DNA of 64,000 nt from Pseudoxanthomonas mexicana (GTDB taxonomy: Bacteria > Pseudomonadota > Gammaproteobacteria > Xanthomonadales > Xanthomonadaceae): assembly GCF_001556105.1 (NCBI RefSeq), contig NZ_LSIF01000065.1, forward strand, positions 101,689 through 165,688, written 5' to 3'. Within the stretch, counting starts at the first letter, position 1; each line of letters starts with the position of its first letter. Shown here piece by piece: positions 28,100 through 37,630 of this stretch. Both the position numbers and the translations under genes were made by a program. The notes beneath the pieces were generated by a model that did no database searches, had not been told where the DNA came from, and saw nothing but the letters and a program-made list of their open reading frames with translations.

Positions 28100-29337
28100 G
28101 GGGTTCCTCCGGAGCTGAGCTCGGGTATGGGTTCGGGTTGGGAAACGGGAAGGGGCACCAGCGCGGGCGCCACCTCGTTGACCGGCAGGGCGATATGCAG
28201 GCGGAAGCCCTTCCCCGGTTCGGTGTTGATGCGCAGCTCGCCGCCGTACTGCGTCAGACGCTCGCGCATGCCCGTCAGGCCGTTGCCGGCCACCACCTGC
28301 GGGCTGCCCGCGCCGTCGTCGCGGGCGTCGATCAGGATGCTCGATCCCTCCTTCCGGCAACGCAGCCACAGGTGGCGGGCACCGGCATGGCGCACGGTAT
28401 TGGTGATGATCTCCTGGGTGCAACGGAGCAGCACGTGCGCGCGGTGGGGATCTTCAAGGGTCAGTGGCTCCTCGATATCCAGGTGGATGGTCAGCGACGG
28501 CACCTTCTCCGCCAGCGGCATCAGGGCGGCGCCCAGGTCGATCGCACCGCTGTCGCGGAGCTGGCTGACAGCCTCGCGCACGTCCGTCAGCAGCAGGCGG
28601 GCCAGCGTGTGCGCCTGGCGGACGTGTTCCTGCGCGCGGCCCTCGGTCATGTGGCCGGCCACTTCCAGGTTCAGGCTCAACGCGGTCAGGTGGTGCCCCA
28701 GCAGGTCGTGCAACTCGCGCGAGATGCGGGTGCGTTCGTTGACACGGGCACTTTCGGCCAGCAGCACGCGCGTGGCCCGCAATTCGGCGTTGAGCCTGCG
28801 CTGCTCCTCACGGGCCTGTGCCTGCTGCCGCGCCACATAGGTGGTGATGAGCACGAAGGCCGAAAAGCCCACGTAGAACATCGACTGGAAGAGGGCTTCC
28901 CAGAAATTGAAGTCGTCGCGCGCCATGAACGACGGCACCAGCAGCACATGGGCGGCGAGCAGCCAGGCCACGGCGAAGCGCAACTCCAGCAGCCAGGGCA
29001 GCACGCCGGCCATGATCAGCAGCAGCACCGCACCCAGTCCGGTCTGCGTGTAGAACCCCACGCCGATCGCCGTGGCCGTGAGCACCATCGCCAGCGGGAC
29101 ATTCCATGCCGTGGGCATGCCGTCGCGGCGACCGTCGAGCGCGCGTGTCGCCAGCCAGTACACGCCACCGAACGCGAAGTAGCTCAGCGCCGTCAACGGC
29201 AGGTTGACGCCATGCCCGTCGGTCCCGCTGGACGGCGGCAGCACCCACACGTTCAGGATGATGGGAATACCTACCAGGGCCCACGTATAGAGCCCGGCGG
29301 CGCGCAGCAGGCGGGTATGGCTGAGTCGTCCCAACAT
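28096..29337 (-). CDS. DesK-type sensor histidine kinase
   Basis: The 413-residue kinase has about six N-terminal membrane helices (residues 10-165), a coiled linker (ARQQAQAREEQRRLNAELR) and a HisKA_3 dimerisation domain with the phospho-histidine in ISRELHDLLGHHLTALSL. The HATPase domain shows EIITNTVRHAGA and GNGLTGMRERL. It resembles DesK/LiaS-type sensors of membrane or envelope state. It is translationally coupled to the regulator gene. The signal is unknown. Confidence 0.92.
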   Translation of the reverse strand: MLGRLSHTRLLRAAGLYTWALVGIPIILNVWVLPPSSGTDGHGVNLPLTALSYFAFGGVYWLATRALDGRRDGMPTAWNVPLAMVLTATAIGVGFYTQTGLGAVLLLIMAGVLPWLLELRFAVAWLLAAHVLLVPSFMARDDFNFWEALFQSMFYVGFSAFVLITTYVARQQAQAREEQRRLNAELRATRVLLAESARVNERTRISRELHDLLGHHLTALSLNLEVAGHMTEGRAQEHVRQAHTLARLLLTDVREAVSQLRDSGAIDLGAALMPLAEKVPSLTIHLDIEEPLTLEDPHRAHVLLRCTQEIITNTVRHAGARHLWLRCRKEGSSILIDARDDGAGSPQVVAGNGLTGMRERLTQYGGELRINTEPGKGFRLHIALPVNEVAPALVPLPVSQPEPIPELSSGGTP

Positions 29338-29517
29338 CCGGGCATATTAGGCGGAATCGCCGGCGCAGATGGCCCAACTAAAGTCATGTCGGCGCTGGAA
29401 CGTGAGGTGGCCGGGTTCATCCCCGGCTCACCCCGCGCCTCGCCGGTCGCCGCGGCACCATGCGATAATCCGGGCTTGGCCGCGTGCCGCCCTGCAAGAC
29501 CCGTTCGGAGTCAGGTA

Positions 29518-30114
29518 ATGTCGATTGTCATCCGCGACGTGCGCGAGCACGAGCTGGATTCCGTCCTAGCCCTCAACAACAATGCCGGACTGGCGATTCT
29601 GCCGCTGGATTCGGCCAAGGTCCGCCGCTTCCACGAGACGGCCGAATACTTCCGCGTCGCCGAGCGCGACGGCAACCTCGCCGGCTTCCTCGTCGGCTTC
29701 GGTTCCAGCACCGGCCACGACAGCAGCAACTTCGCCTGGTTCGGCGAACGCTACCCGCAGTTCTTCTACATCGACCGCATCGTCGTGGCCAGCCGCCGCC
29801 GCGGCGGTGGTGTGGGCCGCGCCTTCTATGCCGACGTCCAGAGCTTCGCCGAGCTGCGCTACCCGCAACTCGCGTGCGAAGTGTTCCTCGACCACGGCGC
29901 CGACCCCGCCCTGCTGTTCCATGGCAGCTTCGGTTTCCGCGAAGTCGGCCAGAACGTCATGGCGGAAGCCGAAGTGCGTGCCAGCATGCTGATGAAGGAA
30001 CTCTGCAGCTATCCGTGGGTGCGCGACACGTACGGCGACGCCCTTCCCGATGTGCCGTGGACCCGCACCCGCCTGCGGACCGGCACCAGCGTGCAACGGC
30101 CGACCGGTACATGA
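29518..30114 (+). CDS. GNAT-family acetyltransferase upstream of minC
   Basis: This 198-residue protein has the GNAT core: VREHELDSVLALNN at the start, FFYIDRIVVASRRRGGGVGRAFYADV (acetyl-CoA loop RRRGGGVG), and the GFREVGQ strand near the end. The substrate is unknown. Its TGA overlaps the start of minC (ATGA), so both are translated from one message. The start follows CAGGTA at 29511. Confidence 0.85.
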   Translation: MSIVIRDVREHELDSVLALNNNAGLAILPLDSAKVRRFHETAEYFRVAERDGNLAGFLVGFGSSTGHDSSNFAWFGERYPQFFYIDRIVVASRRRGGGVGRAFYADVQSFAELRYPQLACEVFLDHGADPALLFHGSFGFREVGQNVMAEAEVRASMLMKELCSYPWVRDTYGDALPDVPWTRTRLRTGTSVQRPTGT

Positions 30115-30881
30115 GCGTGACGCGAGCTTCCATGGACTACGAGCAGGCCGGCGAATTGAAGATCGGCCAGGTTGGCATCGCCAACCTCCGCATCCGCACC
30201 CTCGACGTCGACCAGTTGATCCGCGAAATGCGCGAACGCGTCGAACGCGCGCCCAAGCTGTTCGGTCGCGCGGCGGTGATCGTCGATTTCGGCGGCCTGA
30301 GCCAGGTGCCCGACGTGACCACCGCCACCGCGCTGATCGATGGCCTGCGCGGTGCCGGCGTCCTTCCGGTGGCGCTGGCGTATGGCACGCGTGATACGGA
30401 AACGCTCTCCGAGGCGCTCGGCCTGCCGTTGCTCGCCAAGTTCCGCGCACAGTACGAACCAGTGGCGCAGCCGGCACCCGCCCGAGCCGCCTCACCCGAT
30501 CCCGCTCCGGCAAAAGCAGTTCCGGCCCCCGCCGCGAAAGCCGCGGAGACAAAACCCGGGCTGGTCCAGAAGACCCCCGTGCGCTCCGGCCAGCAGCTGT
30601 ATGCCGAGAACCGCGACCTGACCGTGCTCAGCACCGTGGGTGCCGGCGCGGAAGTCATTTCCGATGGCTCCATCCACATCTACGGCGCGCTGCGCGGCCG
30701 CGCCCTCGCCGGTGCGCGCGGCAACGCCGACGCCCGCATCTTCTGCCGTGAATTCCATGCCGAACTGGTCGCCGTCGCCGGCCACTACAAGGTGATGGAG
30801 GAAGTACCCAGGGAACTGCGCGGCAAGGCCGTGCAGATCTGGCTGGACCAGGACCAACTGAAGATCGCTGCGCAGGAATGA
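30111..30881 (+). CDS. minC: Septum-site inhibitor MinC
   Basis: The 256-residue protein has an N-terminal FtsZ-inhibiting domain (residues 1-110, LFGRAAVIVDFGGL), an Ala/Pro-rich linker (115-150), and the C-terminal beta-helix that binds MinD (RSGQQLYAENRDLTVLS, ADGSIHIYGALRGRALAGA in its short form GSIHIYGALRGRALAG, ARIFC). It blocks Z-ring formation near the poles. ATG 30111 overlaps the GNAT stop; ATG 30132 is an alternative. Confidence 0.95.
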   Translation: MSVTRASMDYEQAGELKIGQVGIANLRIRTLDVDQLIREMRERVERAPKLFGRAAVIVDFGGLSQVPDVTTATALIDGLRGAGVLPVALAYGTRDTETLSEALGLPLLAKFRAQYEPVAQPAPARAASPDPAPAKAVPAPAAKAAETKPGLVQKTPVRSGQQLYAENRDLTVLSTVGAGAEVISDGSIHIYGALRGRALAGARGNADARIFCREFHAELVAVAGHYKVMEEVPRELRGKAVQIWLDQDQLKIAAQE

Positions 30882-30923
30882 CGCGGCATCACCCGAACAT
30901 AAGAACGACCAAGGAGAACACCG

Positions 30924-31733
30924 TTGGCTGAAATCATCGTAGTCACATCCGGCAAGGGCGGCGTCGGCAAGACCACCACCAGCGCCAGCATCGCGTGCGG
31001 CCTCGCACGTCGCGGCAAGAAGGTCGCGGTCATCGACTTCGACGTCGGCCTGCGCAACCTCGACCTCATCATGGGCTGCGAGCGCCGCGTCGTGTACGAC
31101 TTCGTCAATGTCACCCAGGGCGAAGCCACGCTGAAGCAGGCGCTGATCAAGGACAAGCGGTTCGAAACGCTGTACGTGCTGGCCGCGTCGCAGACGCGTG
31201 ACAAGGACGCGTTGACCAAGGAAGGCGTGGAGAAGGTGCTGAAGGACCTCGACGCCGATGGCTTCGACTACATCGTGTGCGACTCGCCCGCCGGCATCGA
31301 GAAGGGCGCGTTCCTGGCCATGTACTTCGCCGATACCGCGATCGTCGTGGTGAACCCGGAAGTCTCCAGCGTGCGCGACTCCGACCGCATCCTCGGCTTG
31401 CTGGATTCCAAGACGCGCAAGGCCGAGAACGGCGAAACGCTGAAACCGCACCTGCTGCTCACCCGCTACAGCCCGTCGCGCGTGGAAGGCGGCGAGATGC
31501 TGAGCATCAAGGACGTGGAAGAAGTGCTGGGCCTCAAGACGCTGGGCGTGATCCCGGAATCCGGTGACGTGCTGAATGCCTCGAACAAGGGCGAGCCGGT
31601 GATCCTGGAACTGGAATCGCCCGCCGGCCAGGCGTACGACGATGCGGTCGGCAGGCTGCTGGGCGAAGACCGTCCGCTGCGCTTCACCACCGTGGAAAAG
31701 AAAGGCTTCTTCAGCAAGCTGTTCGGAGCCTGA
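30924..31733 (+). CDS. minD: Septum-site ATPase MinD
   Basis: The 269-residue Walker ATPase recruits MinC to the membrane. The deviant Walker A motif GKGGVGKTT is at residues 10-18, followed by [16 protein letters not shown] and [11 protein letters not shown]. The C-terminal amphipathic membrane helix ([11 protein letters not shown]) is present. Translation starts at TTG, supported by an excellent AAGGAGAA site (30911-30918). Confidence 0.97.
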   Translation: MAEIIVVTSGKGGVGKTTTSASIACGLARRGKKVAVIDFDVGLRNLDLIMGCERRVVYDFVNVTQGEATLKQALIKDKRFETLYVLAASQTRDKDALTKEGVEKVLKDLDADGFDYIVCDSPAGIEKGAFLAMYFADTAIVVVNPEVSSVRDSDRILGLLDSKTRKAENGETLKPHLLLTRYSPSRVEGGEMLSIKDVEEVLGLKTLGVIPESGDVLNASNKGEPVILELESPAGQAYDDAVGRLLGEDRPLRFTTVEKKGFFSKLFGA

Positions 31734-31735
31734 TC

Positions 31736-31990
31736 ATGGGCATGTTCGATTTCCTCAAGCCGAAGAAAGAAACCGCGTCCATCGCCAAGGATCGACTGCG
31801 GATCATCGTCGCGCAGGAGCGCACCACCCGCGGTGCGCCCGATTACCTGCCGATGCTGCAGCGCGAGCTGCTGGAAGTGATCAAGAAGTACGTCAATGTC
31901 GACGCCGAAGCGGTCAACGTGAAGCTGATCAAGGAAGGCGAGCACGACGTGCTGGATATCTCGGTATCGCTGCAGGAAGGCAGCGCCTGA
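31736..31990 (+). CDS. minE: Cell-division topological factor MinE
   Basis: The 84-residue protein has the normal MinE form: an N-terminal membrane/MinD-binding segment ([22 protein letters not shown]) and the C-terminal topology domain ([16 protein letters not shown]). It drives the pole-to-pole oscillation of MinCD. It starts 2 bases after minD. Confidence 0.97.
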   Translation: MGMFDFLKPKKETASIAKDRLRIIVAQERTTRGAPDYLPMLQRELLEVIKKYVNVDAEAVNVKLIKEGEHDVLDISVSLQEGSA

Positions 31991-32032
31991 CCGCCGGGGC
32001 GGAGCCCTGCTCCGCCCTTGCACCGTTCGACC

Positions 32033-32518
32033 ATGGACGTCGCCGCGGATACCGTCGAACCTGAAGTGATGCGGGTCGGCGCGCTGCCGTTTCCCGAGGC
32101 ATCGGCCCTGCTGTCGCGCTACGGCCTGGTGCTGCATCGCGTCGAGGACGGTGCGTCCATTCCCGGTAGTTACTGGGGTGAACCGGAAGCCGGTGTCATC
32201 GCCCACAACGTCTACGTGCGCGGGGACACGCCCGTGCACTCGATGCTGCACGAAGCCTGCCACCTGATCGTGCTGCCGCCTGAGCGGCGCGCGCAGGTGC
32301 ACACCGACGCCACCGACTCGGTGATCGAGGAAGACGCCACTTGCTGCCTGCAGATCATCCTGGCCGACGAACTGCCCGGCATCGGGCGCGCACGCCTGAT
32401 GGCCGACATGGATGCCTGGGGATACACGTACCGGCTTGGGTCGACACAGGCGTGGTTCGAGCAGGACGCCGAGGACGCGCGCACCTTCCTGCGGGAACGA
32501 GGTCTGCCGTACCGCTGA
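32033..32518 (+). CDS. Predicted zinc-peptidase-like protein (HExxH) after minE
   Basis: This 161-residue cytoplasmic protein carries an HExxH sequence, HEACH, in VHSMLHEACHLIVLP, with a possible third ligand in SVIEEDATCCLQ about 35 residues later. This pattern fits a small metallopeptidase-like fold, but the surrounding sequence matches no family that can be named with confidence. It lies 42 bases after minE and may be read through from the min operon. ATG 32033 is preferred over a TTG 15 bases upstream. Confidence 0.6.
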   Translation: MDVAADTVEPEVMRVGALPFPEASALLSRYGLVLHRVEDGASIPGSYWGEPEAGVIAHNVYVRGDTPVHSMLHEACHLIVLPPERRAQVHTDATDSVIEEDATCCLQIILADELPGIGRARLMADMDAWGYTYRLGSTQAWFEQDAEDARTFLRERGLPYR

Positions 32519-32528
32519 GGGCGCACCT

Positions 32529-32636
32529 TGTAGGAGCGACCGCACGATATCGGCGCCCACAAGCCTTTTGTAACTGCATCCACCGGCCTTCAAGTCGTCG
32601 GAAGGTCGTCGGTCGCGACTGACGTCGCTCCTACGG
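32529..32636. repeat. Inverted pair of GTAGGAGCGAC repeats before the M2 peptidase gene
   Basis: A truncated copy (TGTAGGAGCGACCGCAC, 32529-32545) faces a full copy (GGTCGCGACTGACGTCGCTCCTAC, 32610-32633). The same element forms an inverted pair at 37044-37187. This is a REP-type palindrome family of the genome. The 204-bp gap holds no gene. Confidence 0.8.
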
Positions 32637-32722
32637 GGGATGCAGGCGGCCGCACTTGCACCCCCTGCCCCGCCCTCACTACCCTTCCGGTTCCTGCGCC
32701 CGCGCACCCTGAAGGACGTCCC

Positions 32723-34708
32723 GTGAAGCATCGCCACCTTTTGCTTGCCCTCGCCGTCGGCGCGGGCATCGCCACGCTCGCCGCCTGCAAGAAGGACGAG
32801 CCTGCCACCGAGACGGCCGCCGCACCGGCCGCATCGAAAGGCGAGACCGCCGACCAGTTCATCGCGCGCGTCAACGACGAATTCAAGAAGATGTATCCGG
32901 AGCTGACCGCCGCGCAGTGGCTGTCCAGCACCTACATCAACGACGACAGCCAGTTGCTGGCGGCCAAGGGCAACGAGCGCTACCTGACCCAGCTCAACCG
33001 CTGGATCGAGCAAGCGAAGAAATTCGAGGGCCAGCAGATGTCGCCCGAGACCGCACGCGCCATCCAGCTGCTGAAGCTGGCCACCGCGATGCCGGCGCCA
33101 AAGGATCCGGCCAAGCTCGCCGAGCTGACCCAGATCGCAACGAAGATGGAAGGCACCTACGGTGCGGGCAGCTACTGCACCGGCGAAGGCGATGCGAAGA
33201 AGTGCCGCCAGCTGGGCGAACTGGAAGACGTGCTGCGCAGCAGCCGCGATTACGACGCGCAGCTTGACGCGTGGCAGGGCTGGCACACGATCGCGCAGCC
33301 GATGCGCACGGACTACACGCGCTTCGTCGACCTCGTGAACGAAGGCTCGAAGGAAATGGGCTTCGCCGATGCCGGCGAGATGTGGCGCAGTGGCTACGAC
33401 ATGACGCCGGCCGAAATCGCCGCCGAGACCGATCGCCTGTGGGGCCAGGTCAAGCCGCTGTACGAACAGCTGCACTGCTACACCCGCACCAAGCTGCAGG
33501 CGACCTACGGCGTGGAGAAGGGCCAGGTCAACGGCCTGCTGCCCGCGCACCTGATGGGTAACATGTGGCAGCAGGACTGGGGCAATTTGTGGGACGTGCT
33601 GGAACCGTACAAGGGCGCGGGCAGTCTCGACATCACCGGCGCGCTTGAAAAGCAGTACCAGGCGGACTACCAGGCAGCACTGGCGAAGGCCGGCCCCGGC
33701 CCGACGACCGACAAGATGTTCCAGGCCGAGCGCGACGCACAGTTGCAGGTCGCCAAGCAGATGACCGCGCGCGCGCAGGAGTTCTACACCAGCCTCGGCA
33801 TGCCCAAGCTGCCGGAAAGCTACTGGTCGAAGACGCAGTTCATCAAGCCGATCGATCGCGACGTGGTCTGCCATGCCAGTGCGTGGGACATGAACATGAC
33901 CGGCGACGTGCGCACCAAGATGTGCATCAAGCCGAACGAGGAAGACTTCACCACCATCTACCACGAGCTCGGCCACGTGTATTACTACCTGGCCTACAAC
34001 AAGCTGCCGCCGCTGTTCCAGACCGGCGCGCACGACGGCTTCCACGAAGCGATCGGCGACACCATGGTGCTGGCGATGACGCCGGACTACCTGAAGTCGA
34101 TCGGCATGGTGGATGCGCCGCAGCAGAGCAACGAAGCCCTGATCAATGCGCAGATGCGCATGGCGCTGGCCAAGGTGTCGTTCATGCCGTTCGGCCTGAT
34201 GATCGACCGGTGGCGCTGGGGCGTGTTCGACGGCAGCATCAAGCCGACCGACTACAACAAGGCGTGGTGGGAGCTGAAGGCGAAGTACCAGGGCGTGGCG
34301 CCGGCCACCGCCCGTGGCGAGGATTTCTTCGATCCGGGCGCGAAGTACCACGTGCCGGGCAACACGCCGTACACGCGCTACTTCCTCTCGCACGTGCTGC
34401 AGTTCCAGTTCTACAAGGGCCTGTGCGACGCGGCCGGTTACAAGGGTCCGCTGTACAACTGCAGTTTCTACGGCAACAAGGCGGCGGGCCAGAAGTTCTG
34501 GGCGATGCTCGAGAAGGGCGCCAGCCAGCCATGGCAGGGCACGCTGAAGGAGCTCACCGGCACCGAGAAGATGGATGCCGGCGCGGTGCTGGAATACTTC
34601 GCCCCGCTGCAGGACTGGCTGAAGCAGCAGAACGAAGGCCAGGCCTGCGGCTGGCAGGTGCCGGCCACGGCGGCTGCACCGGCACCGGCGGCGCCTGCGA
34701 AGTCGTAA
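32723..34708 (+). CDS. M2-family (ACE-like) zinc metallopeptidase lipoprotein
   Basis: The 661-residue protein is a bacterial homologue of angiotensin-converting enzyme, a peptidyl-dipeptidase. The zinc site HELGH is at residues 414-418 (TIYHELGHVYYYLAY) with the third ligand E442 (HEAIGDTMVLAM). A lipobox LAAC follows the N-terminal signal, so it is probably anchored to a membrane facing the periplasm. GTG is the start. Similar ACE proteins are known from Xanthomonas. A terminator follows. Confidence 0.94.
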   Translation: MKHRHLLLALAVGAGIATLAACKKDEPATETAAAPAASKGETADQFIARVNDEFKKMYPELTAAQWLSSTYINDDSQLLAAKGNERYLTQLNRWIEQAKKFEGQQMSPETARAIQLLKLATAMPAPKDPAKLAELTQIATKMEGTYGAGSYCTGEGDAKKCRQLGELEDVLRSSRDYDAQLDAWQGWHTIAQPMRTDYTRFVDLVNEGSKEMGFADAGEMWRSGYDMTPAEIAAETDRLWGQVKPLYEQLHCYTRTKLQATYGVEKGQVNGLLPAHLMGNMWQQDWGNLWDVLEPYKGAGSLDITGALEKQYQADYQAALAKAGPGPTTDKMFQAERDAQLQVAKQMTARAQEFYTSLGMPKLPESYWSKTQFIKPIDRDVVCHASAWDMNMTGDVRTKMCIKPNEEDFTTIYHELGHVYYYLAYNKLPPLFQTGAHDGFHEAIGDTMVLAMTPDYLKSIGMVDAPQQSNEALINAQMRMALAKVSFMPFGLMIDRWRWGVFDGSIKPTDYNKAWWELKAKYQGVAPATARGEDFFDPGAKYHVPGNTPYTRYFLSHVLQFQFYKGLCDAAGYKGPLYNCSFYGNKAAGQKFWAMLEKGASQPWQGTLKELTGTEKMDAGAVLEYFAPLQDWLKQQNEGQACGWQVPATAAAPAPAAPAKS

Positions 34709-34720
34709 GCACCGTAATGG

Positions 34721-34744
34721 ACGGGCCGGCAACGGCCCGTTTTT
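34721..34744 (+). terminator. Rho-independent terminator after the M2 peptidase gene
   Basis: The stem ACGGGCCG-gcaa-CGGCCCGT is followed by a run of T residues. Confidence 0.9.
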
Positions 34745-34780
34745 GCATTCAAGAAGCCCCATGGAAAGGACGCCCGACCC

Positions 34781-36388
34781 ATGACACTCCCCATCGTCTT
34801 CCGCATCCTGGCAAGCCTGGTGCTCGCCACGCCGGCCATCGCGCTGGCCGGCGTGACACAGGTCGCCGGCGAATCAAGCCGTACGCCGGCGCAGGCTGCG
34901 CCCACCTGGAAGCTTGCCCCGTTCCCTGCGCGCAGCACCACGCAGCAGCGGTATCGGGAGATGCCGATCAAGCGGTTGGTGGATCTGGAGCGTACGAACG
35001 CACGCCAAGGCATCAAGGCCACGCAGATCGGCATTGGTCGCACGCTGACCGGCGAAGGCCTGTCCCGCACGACACCTGCCCTGCGCTGGATTCCGTTGCA
35101 GGCAGGCGATGCCGTCGCACGCCTGCAGGTGGGCTCGCCGGATGCGATGGGGTTGCGCGTAGGCGTGCAGGTGGACAGGCTGCACCCGCATGTGGAGCTT
35201 CGCTTCGCCGGGTCCGATGATCCCACTCGCGTCATCGCCGTGATTACGGCCGCAGAAGCACAGTCGCTTGCCGACGACCAGGGGCGCTACTGGACGCCCG
35301 CCACCGATGGTGAGGCGCAGATCATCGAGATCTACCGCCCGGCTCATGTCAATGTCGCCCAGGCCCGCTTGCAGGCACCCGAGGTCTCGCACCTGCTGGC
35401 CAGCAGCGCGAGCGGTTTCAAGATCCTCAAGTCACTGGGCGATTCCGGCTCCTGCAACATCGATGTCGTCTGCAAGGTCGACAGCCTGGGGCCGGCCTAC
35501 GTGCAGGCCAAGAACGCCGTCGCGCACATGGTGTTCAACACCTACAAGACCGATGGAACCCTGCATGGCTCCTACATCTGCACCGGCACCCTGTTGAACG
35601 ACACCTCGCCGGCCACGCAGGTGCCGTGGTTCTACACGGCGGACCATTGCTTCCGCGGAGGGGCGAACAATGTCCCCGTGCAGGATCGGGCCAAGGTGGC
35701 CGCGAGCCTGGTCACTTACTGGGCGTTCGAGAATTCCAGTTGCGGTGTCGCAAACGGGACAAGGACGAATGCGCTGGCCGGCGGTGCCGACGTCATGTTC
35801 TACGACGCCAACATCGATGCCCTGTTGCTGCGCCTGAAGAACCCCGCACCCGCCAGCGCAACGTTCGCCGGCTGGGACGCCGGCGCGCTTGCCCCCAATG
35901 CGGAGGTCATCACCATCCACCATCCGTCGGGTGACGCGAAGAAGTACTCGCGCGGCCAGCACGTCAGCGACGCCTATGCCGAGCAGTACACCGTGGGCTG
36001 GCTGGAAGGCACCACTGAAGGTGGTAGCAGCGGCTCCGGCCTGTTCACGCGCCACACCGACAACAGCTACCGATTGAGAGGCGGCCTGTACGGTGGCGAT
36101 GCGTTGTGCACGAACAGTGGCAGCCTGACGAACACGCTGAATCGCGATCATTACTCACGCCTTGACCTGGTGTTCCCGCAGATCAAGCAATGGATCGCCG
36201 TCGACCCGGTTCGCGAACATGGCTCGCAGCCGCTGGTCCGCTCTGCCGGCGCGGTCGCCCAGGGCCAGGGGGCGCGCAGTGCCCCGCTCACCTCCGCCAC
36301 CGCACCGGTGCCGGTGGTCATGCCCACCCCATCGCCGCCACGCGCACGACCGGCATCACCGGTGCGGATGACACGGCACGAACCCTGA
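34781..36388 (+). CDS. Secreted trypsin-like serine protease (lysyl endopeptidase-like)
   Basis: The 535-residue preproprotein has a signal peptide (ending near ALAG), a propeptide of about 190 residues, and an S1 protease domain. The triad is H289 (FYTADHCF), D346 (NIDALLLRL) and S417 (TEGGSSGSGLF). Conserved cysteines (SCNIDVVC, YICTG) match the lysyl endopeptidase group of proteobacteria. The C-terminal 60 residues are Pro/Ala/Arg-rich. Specificity for lysine is not proven by sequence. A terminator follows. Confidence 0.88.
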   Translation: MTLPIVFRILASLVLATPAIALAGVTQVAGESSRTPAQAAPTWKLAPFPARSTTQQRYREMPIKRLVDLERTNARQGIKATQIGIGRTLTGEGLSRTTPALRWIPLQAGDAVARLQVGSPDAMGLRVGVQVDRLHPHVELRFAGSDDPTRVIAVITAAEAQSLADDQGRYWTPATDGEAQIIEIYRPAHVNVAQARLQAPEVSHLLASSASGFKILKSLGDSGSCNIDVVCKVDSLGPAYVQAKNAVAHMVFNTYKTDGTLHGSYICTGTLLNDTSPATQVPWFYTADHCFRGGANNVPVQDRAKVAASLVTYWAFENSSCGVANGTRTNALAGGADVMFYDANIDALLLRLKNPAPASATFAGWDAGALAPNAEVITIHHPSGDAKKYSRGQHVSDAYAEQYTVGWLEGTTEGGSSGSGLFTRHTDNSYRLRGGLYGGDALCTNSGSLTNTLNRDHYSRLDLVFPQIKQWIAVDPVREHGSQPLVRSAGAVAQGQGARSAPLTSATAPVPVVMPTPSPPRARPASPVRMTRHEP

Positions 36389-36411
36389 TCGGCGAACCGC
36401 AGATGCCTGCA

Positions 36412-36437
36412 AAGGCCGGCCCGTGCCGGCCTTTTTT
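36412..36437 (+). terminator. Rho-independent terminator after the serine protease gene
   Basis: The perfect 9-bp stem AAGGCCGGC-ccgt-GCCGGCCTT runs into a T tract. Confidence 0.93.
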
Positions 36438-36517
36438 CTTGGCTGCACACAGGGACTTCATCGCAGGCCCACATGGCGGGCCCACGCTCTGGGCTACACG
36501 CCTGCCCTCGATCATCC

Positions 36518-37048
36518 ATGCCGACCATCCTGACCCACGCCTTGATCCCGCTGGCTGCCGGTGTCGCGCTAGGCACGCAACGCATTCCGCCTCGCCTGCT
36601 CGCCGCCGGCATGATCGCCGCGATAGTGCCGGACGCCGACGTCGTGGGATTCAAACTCGGCATCGAATACGCCCATGCGCTTGGCCATCGTGGTGCCAGT
36701 CATTCGCTGGTGTTCGCGCTGGCCTGCGGTGTATTCGCCATGTTCGGCGCACCCTGGTTCAGGACGCCGGCTATGACGGCATTCCTGTTCGTCGCGCTGT
36801 CCGCCGCCTCGCACCCGCTGCTGGACATGCTGACCGATGGCGGCCTCGGCGTCGCGCTGTTCTGGCCGTGGTCGGACGCCCGCCACTTCGCGCCGTGGCG
36901 GGTGATCGAGGTGTCGCCGTTCGCGAACCGCTTCTTCAGCGCGCGCGGCGTGGACGTCCTGTTGTCGGAGCTACGGTGGGTCTGGCTGCCGATGTTGGCA
37001 CTCGCTGGCGTCACCGCCTGGTTGCGCCGCCAGCGCGCCCTTCTGTAG
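36518..37048 (+). CDS. YdjM/DUF457-type membrane-bound metal-dependent hydrolase
   Basis: This 176-residue protein has four or five membrane helices and the family metal ligands: ILTHALIP, IVPDADVVGF, HRGASHSLVFAL, and SHPLLDMLTDGGLG. The family (LexA-regulated YdjM in E. coli) is annotated as inner-membrane hydrolase with unknown substrate. Its TAG stop lies inside a GTAGGAGCGAC repeat, so the repeat inserted or arose at the very end of the gene. Confidence 0.88.
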   Translation: MPTILTHALIPLAAGVALGTQRIPPRLLAAGMIAAIVPDADVVGFKLGIEYAHALGHRGASHSLVFALACGVFAMFGAPWFRTPAMTAFLFVALSAASHPLLDMLTDGGLGVALFWPWSDARHFAPWRVIEVSPFANRFFSARGVDVLLSELRWVWLPMLALAGVTAWLRRQRALL

Positions 37049-37187
37049 GAGCGACGTCAGTCGCGACCGCACGGCCTGAGGATTCGATCGCCAGGAAGAC
37101 AGGTATGGGAGGGGGCCATCATGTCCCCTTGCTTACGCGTCAATGGCGCGTCGCGATCCACGGTCGCGACTGACGTCGCTCCTACAG
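37044..37187. repeat. Inverted pair of GTAGGAGCGACGTCAGTCGCGACC repeats
   Basis: The left copy (37044-37069) starts TGTAGGAGCGACGTCAGTCG and the right copy (about 37161-37187) is its reverse complement. Each copy is itself palindromic around CGACGTCAGTCG. The arrangement is that of a REP/BIME pair and lies between two convergent genes, where it can act as a bidirectional transcription stop. Confidence 0.85.
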
Positions 37188-37201
37188 GAGAAATCCGCCC
37201 C

Positions 37202-37612
37202 TCAGTTCACGTCCGGCGATGGTTCCGGCTTGCGGTCCTTCATCTGCGCAGCCAGTTGTTCCTCGAACTGCTCCAGCGTGAACCCTTGCGCCGCCGCCTC
37301 GATCACCGCGGTGTCGCGCAGTTCGTCGGAGTACACCAGCCGCACCGCGTTGCCCTGCGCCTCGTGCAGCGCGGCGGCCTGCTTGATCATCGCCAGCACT
37401 TCGGCGGCACTGTCCGAACTGCCGGCGATACGGCCGTCCATCCCCAGTACCCACACGCCGGCCTGGCGCACCACGCCCGCCAGCAGTTCGCCCTGCGGAT
37501 TGCGCAGCTCGGCGTGCGGCTCGATGGACGGCGCATTCGCGCGCGCCTGGTTATGCGCCTTGACCGCCTTGCGCTTCTTCGCCTCGCGGCGGGCCTTGGA
37601 CTGGATCGACAT
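37202..37612 (-). CDS. Conserved hypothetical cytoplasmic protein
   Basis: The 136-residue protein has a highly basic N-terminus (SKARREAKKRKAVKAHNQAR) and a mixed alpha/beta remainder (GVWVLGMDGRIAGSSDSAAEVLAMI...). The basic lead may bind nucleic acid. It starts 18 bases after the efflux-pump stop and may share its transcript. No family function is known. Confidence 0.7.
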   Translation of the reverse strand: MSIQSKARREAKKRKAVKAHNQARANAPSIEPHAELRNPQGELLAGVVRQAGVWVLGMDGRIAGSSDSAAEVLAMIKQAAALHEAQGNAVRLVYSDELRDTAVIEAAAQGFTLEQFEEQLAAQMKDRKPEPSPDVN

Positions 37613-37630
37613 GGAGGTTCTCGTGATACG

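Noticed and set aside
31466..34762. 1098-codon minus-strand frame
   Set aside because: It covers minD to the M2 peptidase in antisense and has no recognisable domain.
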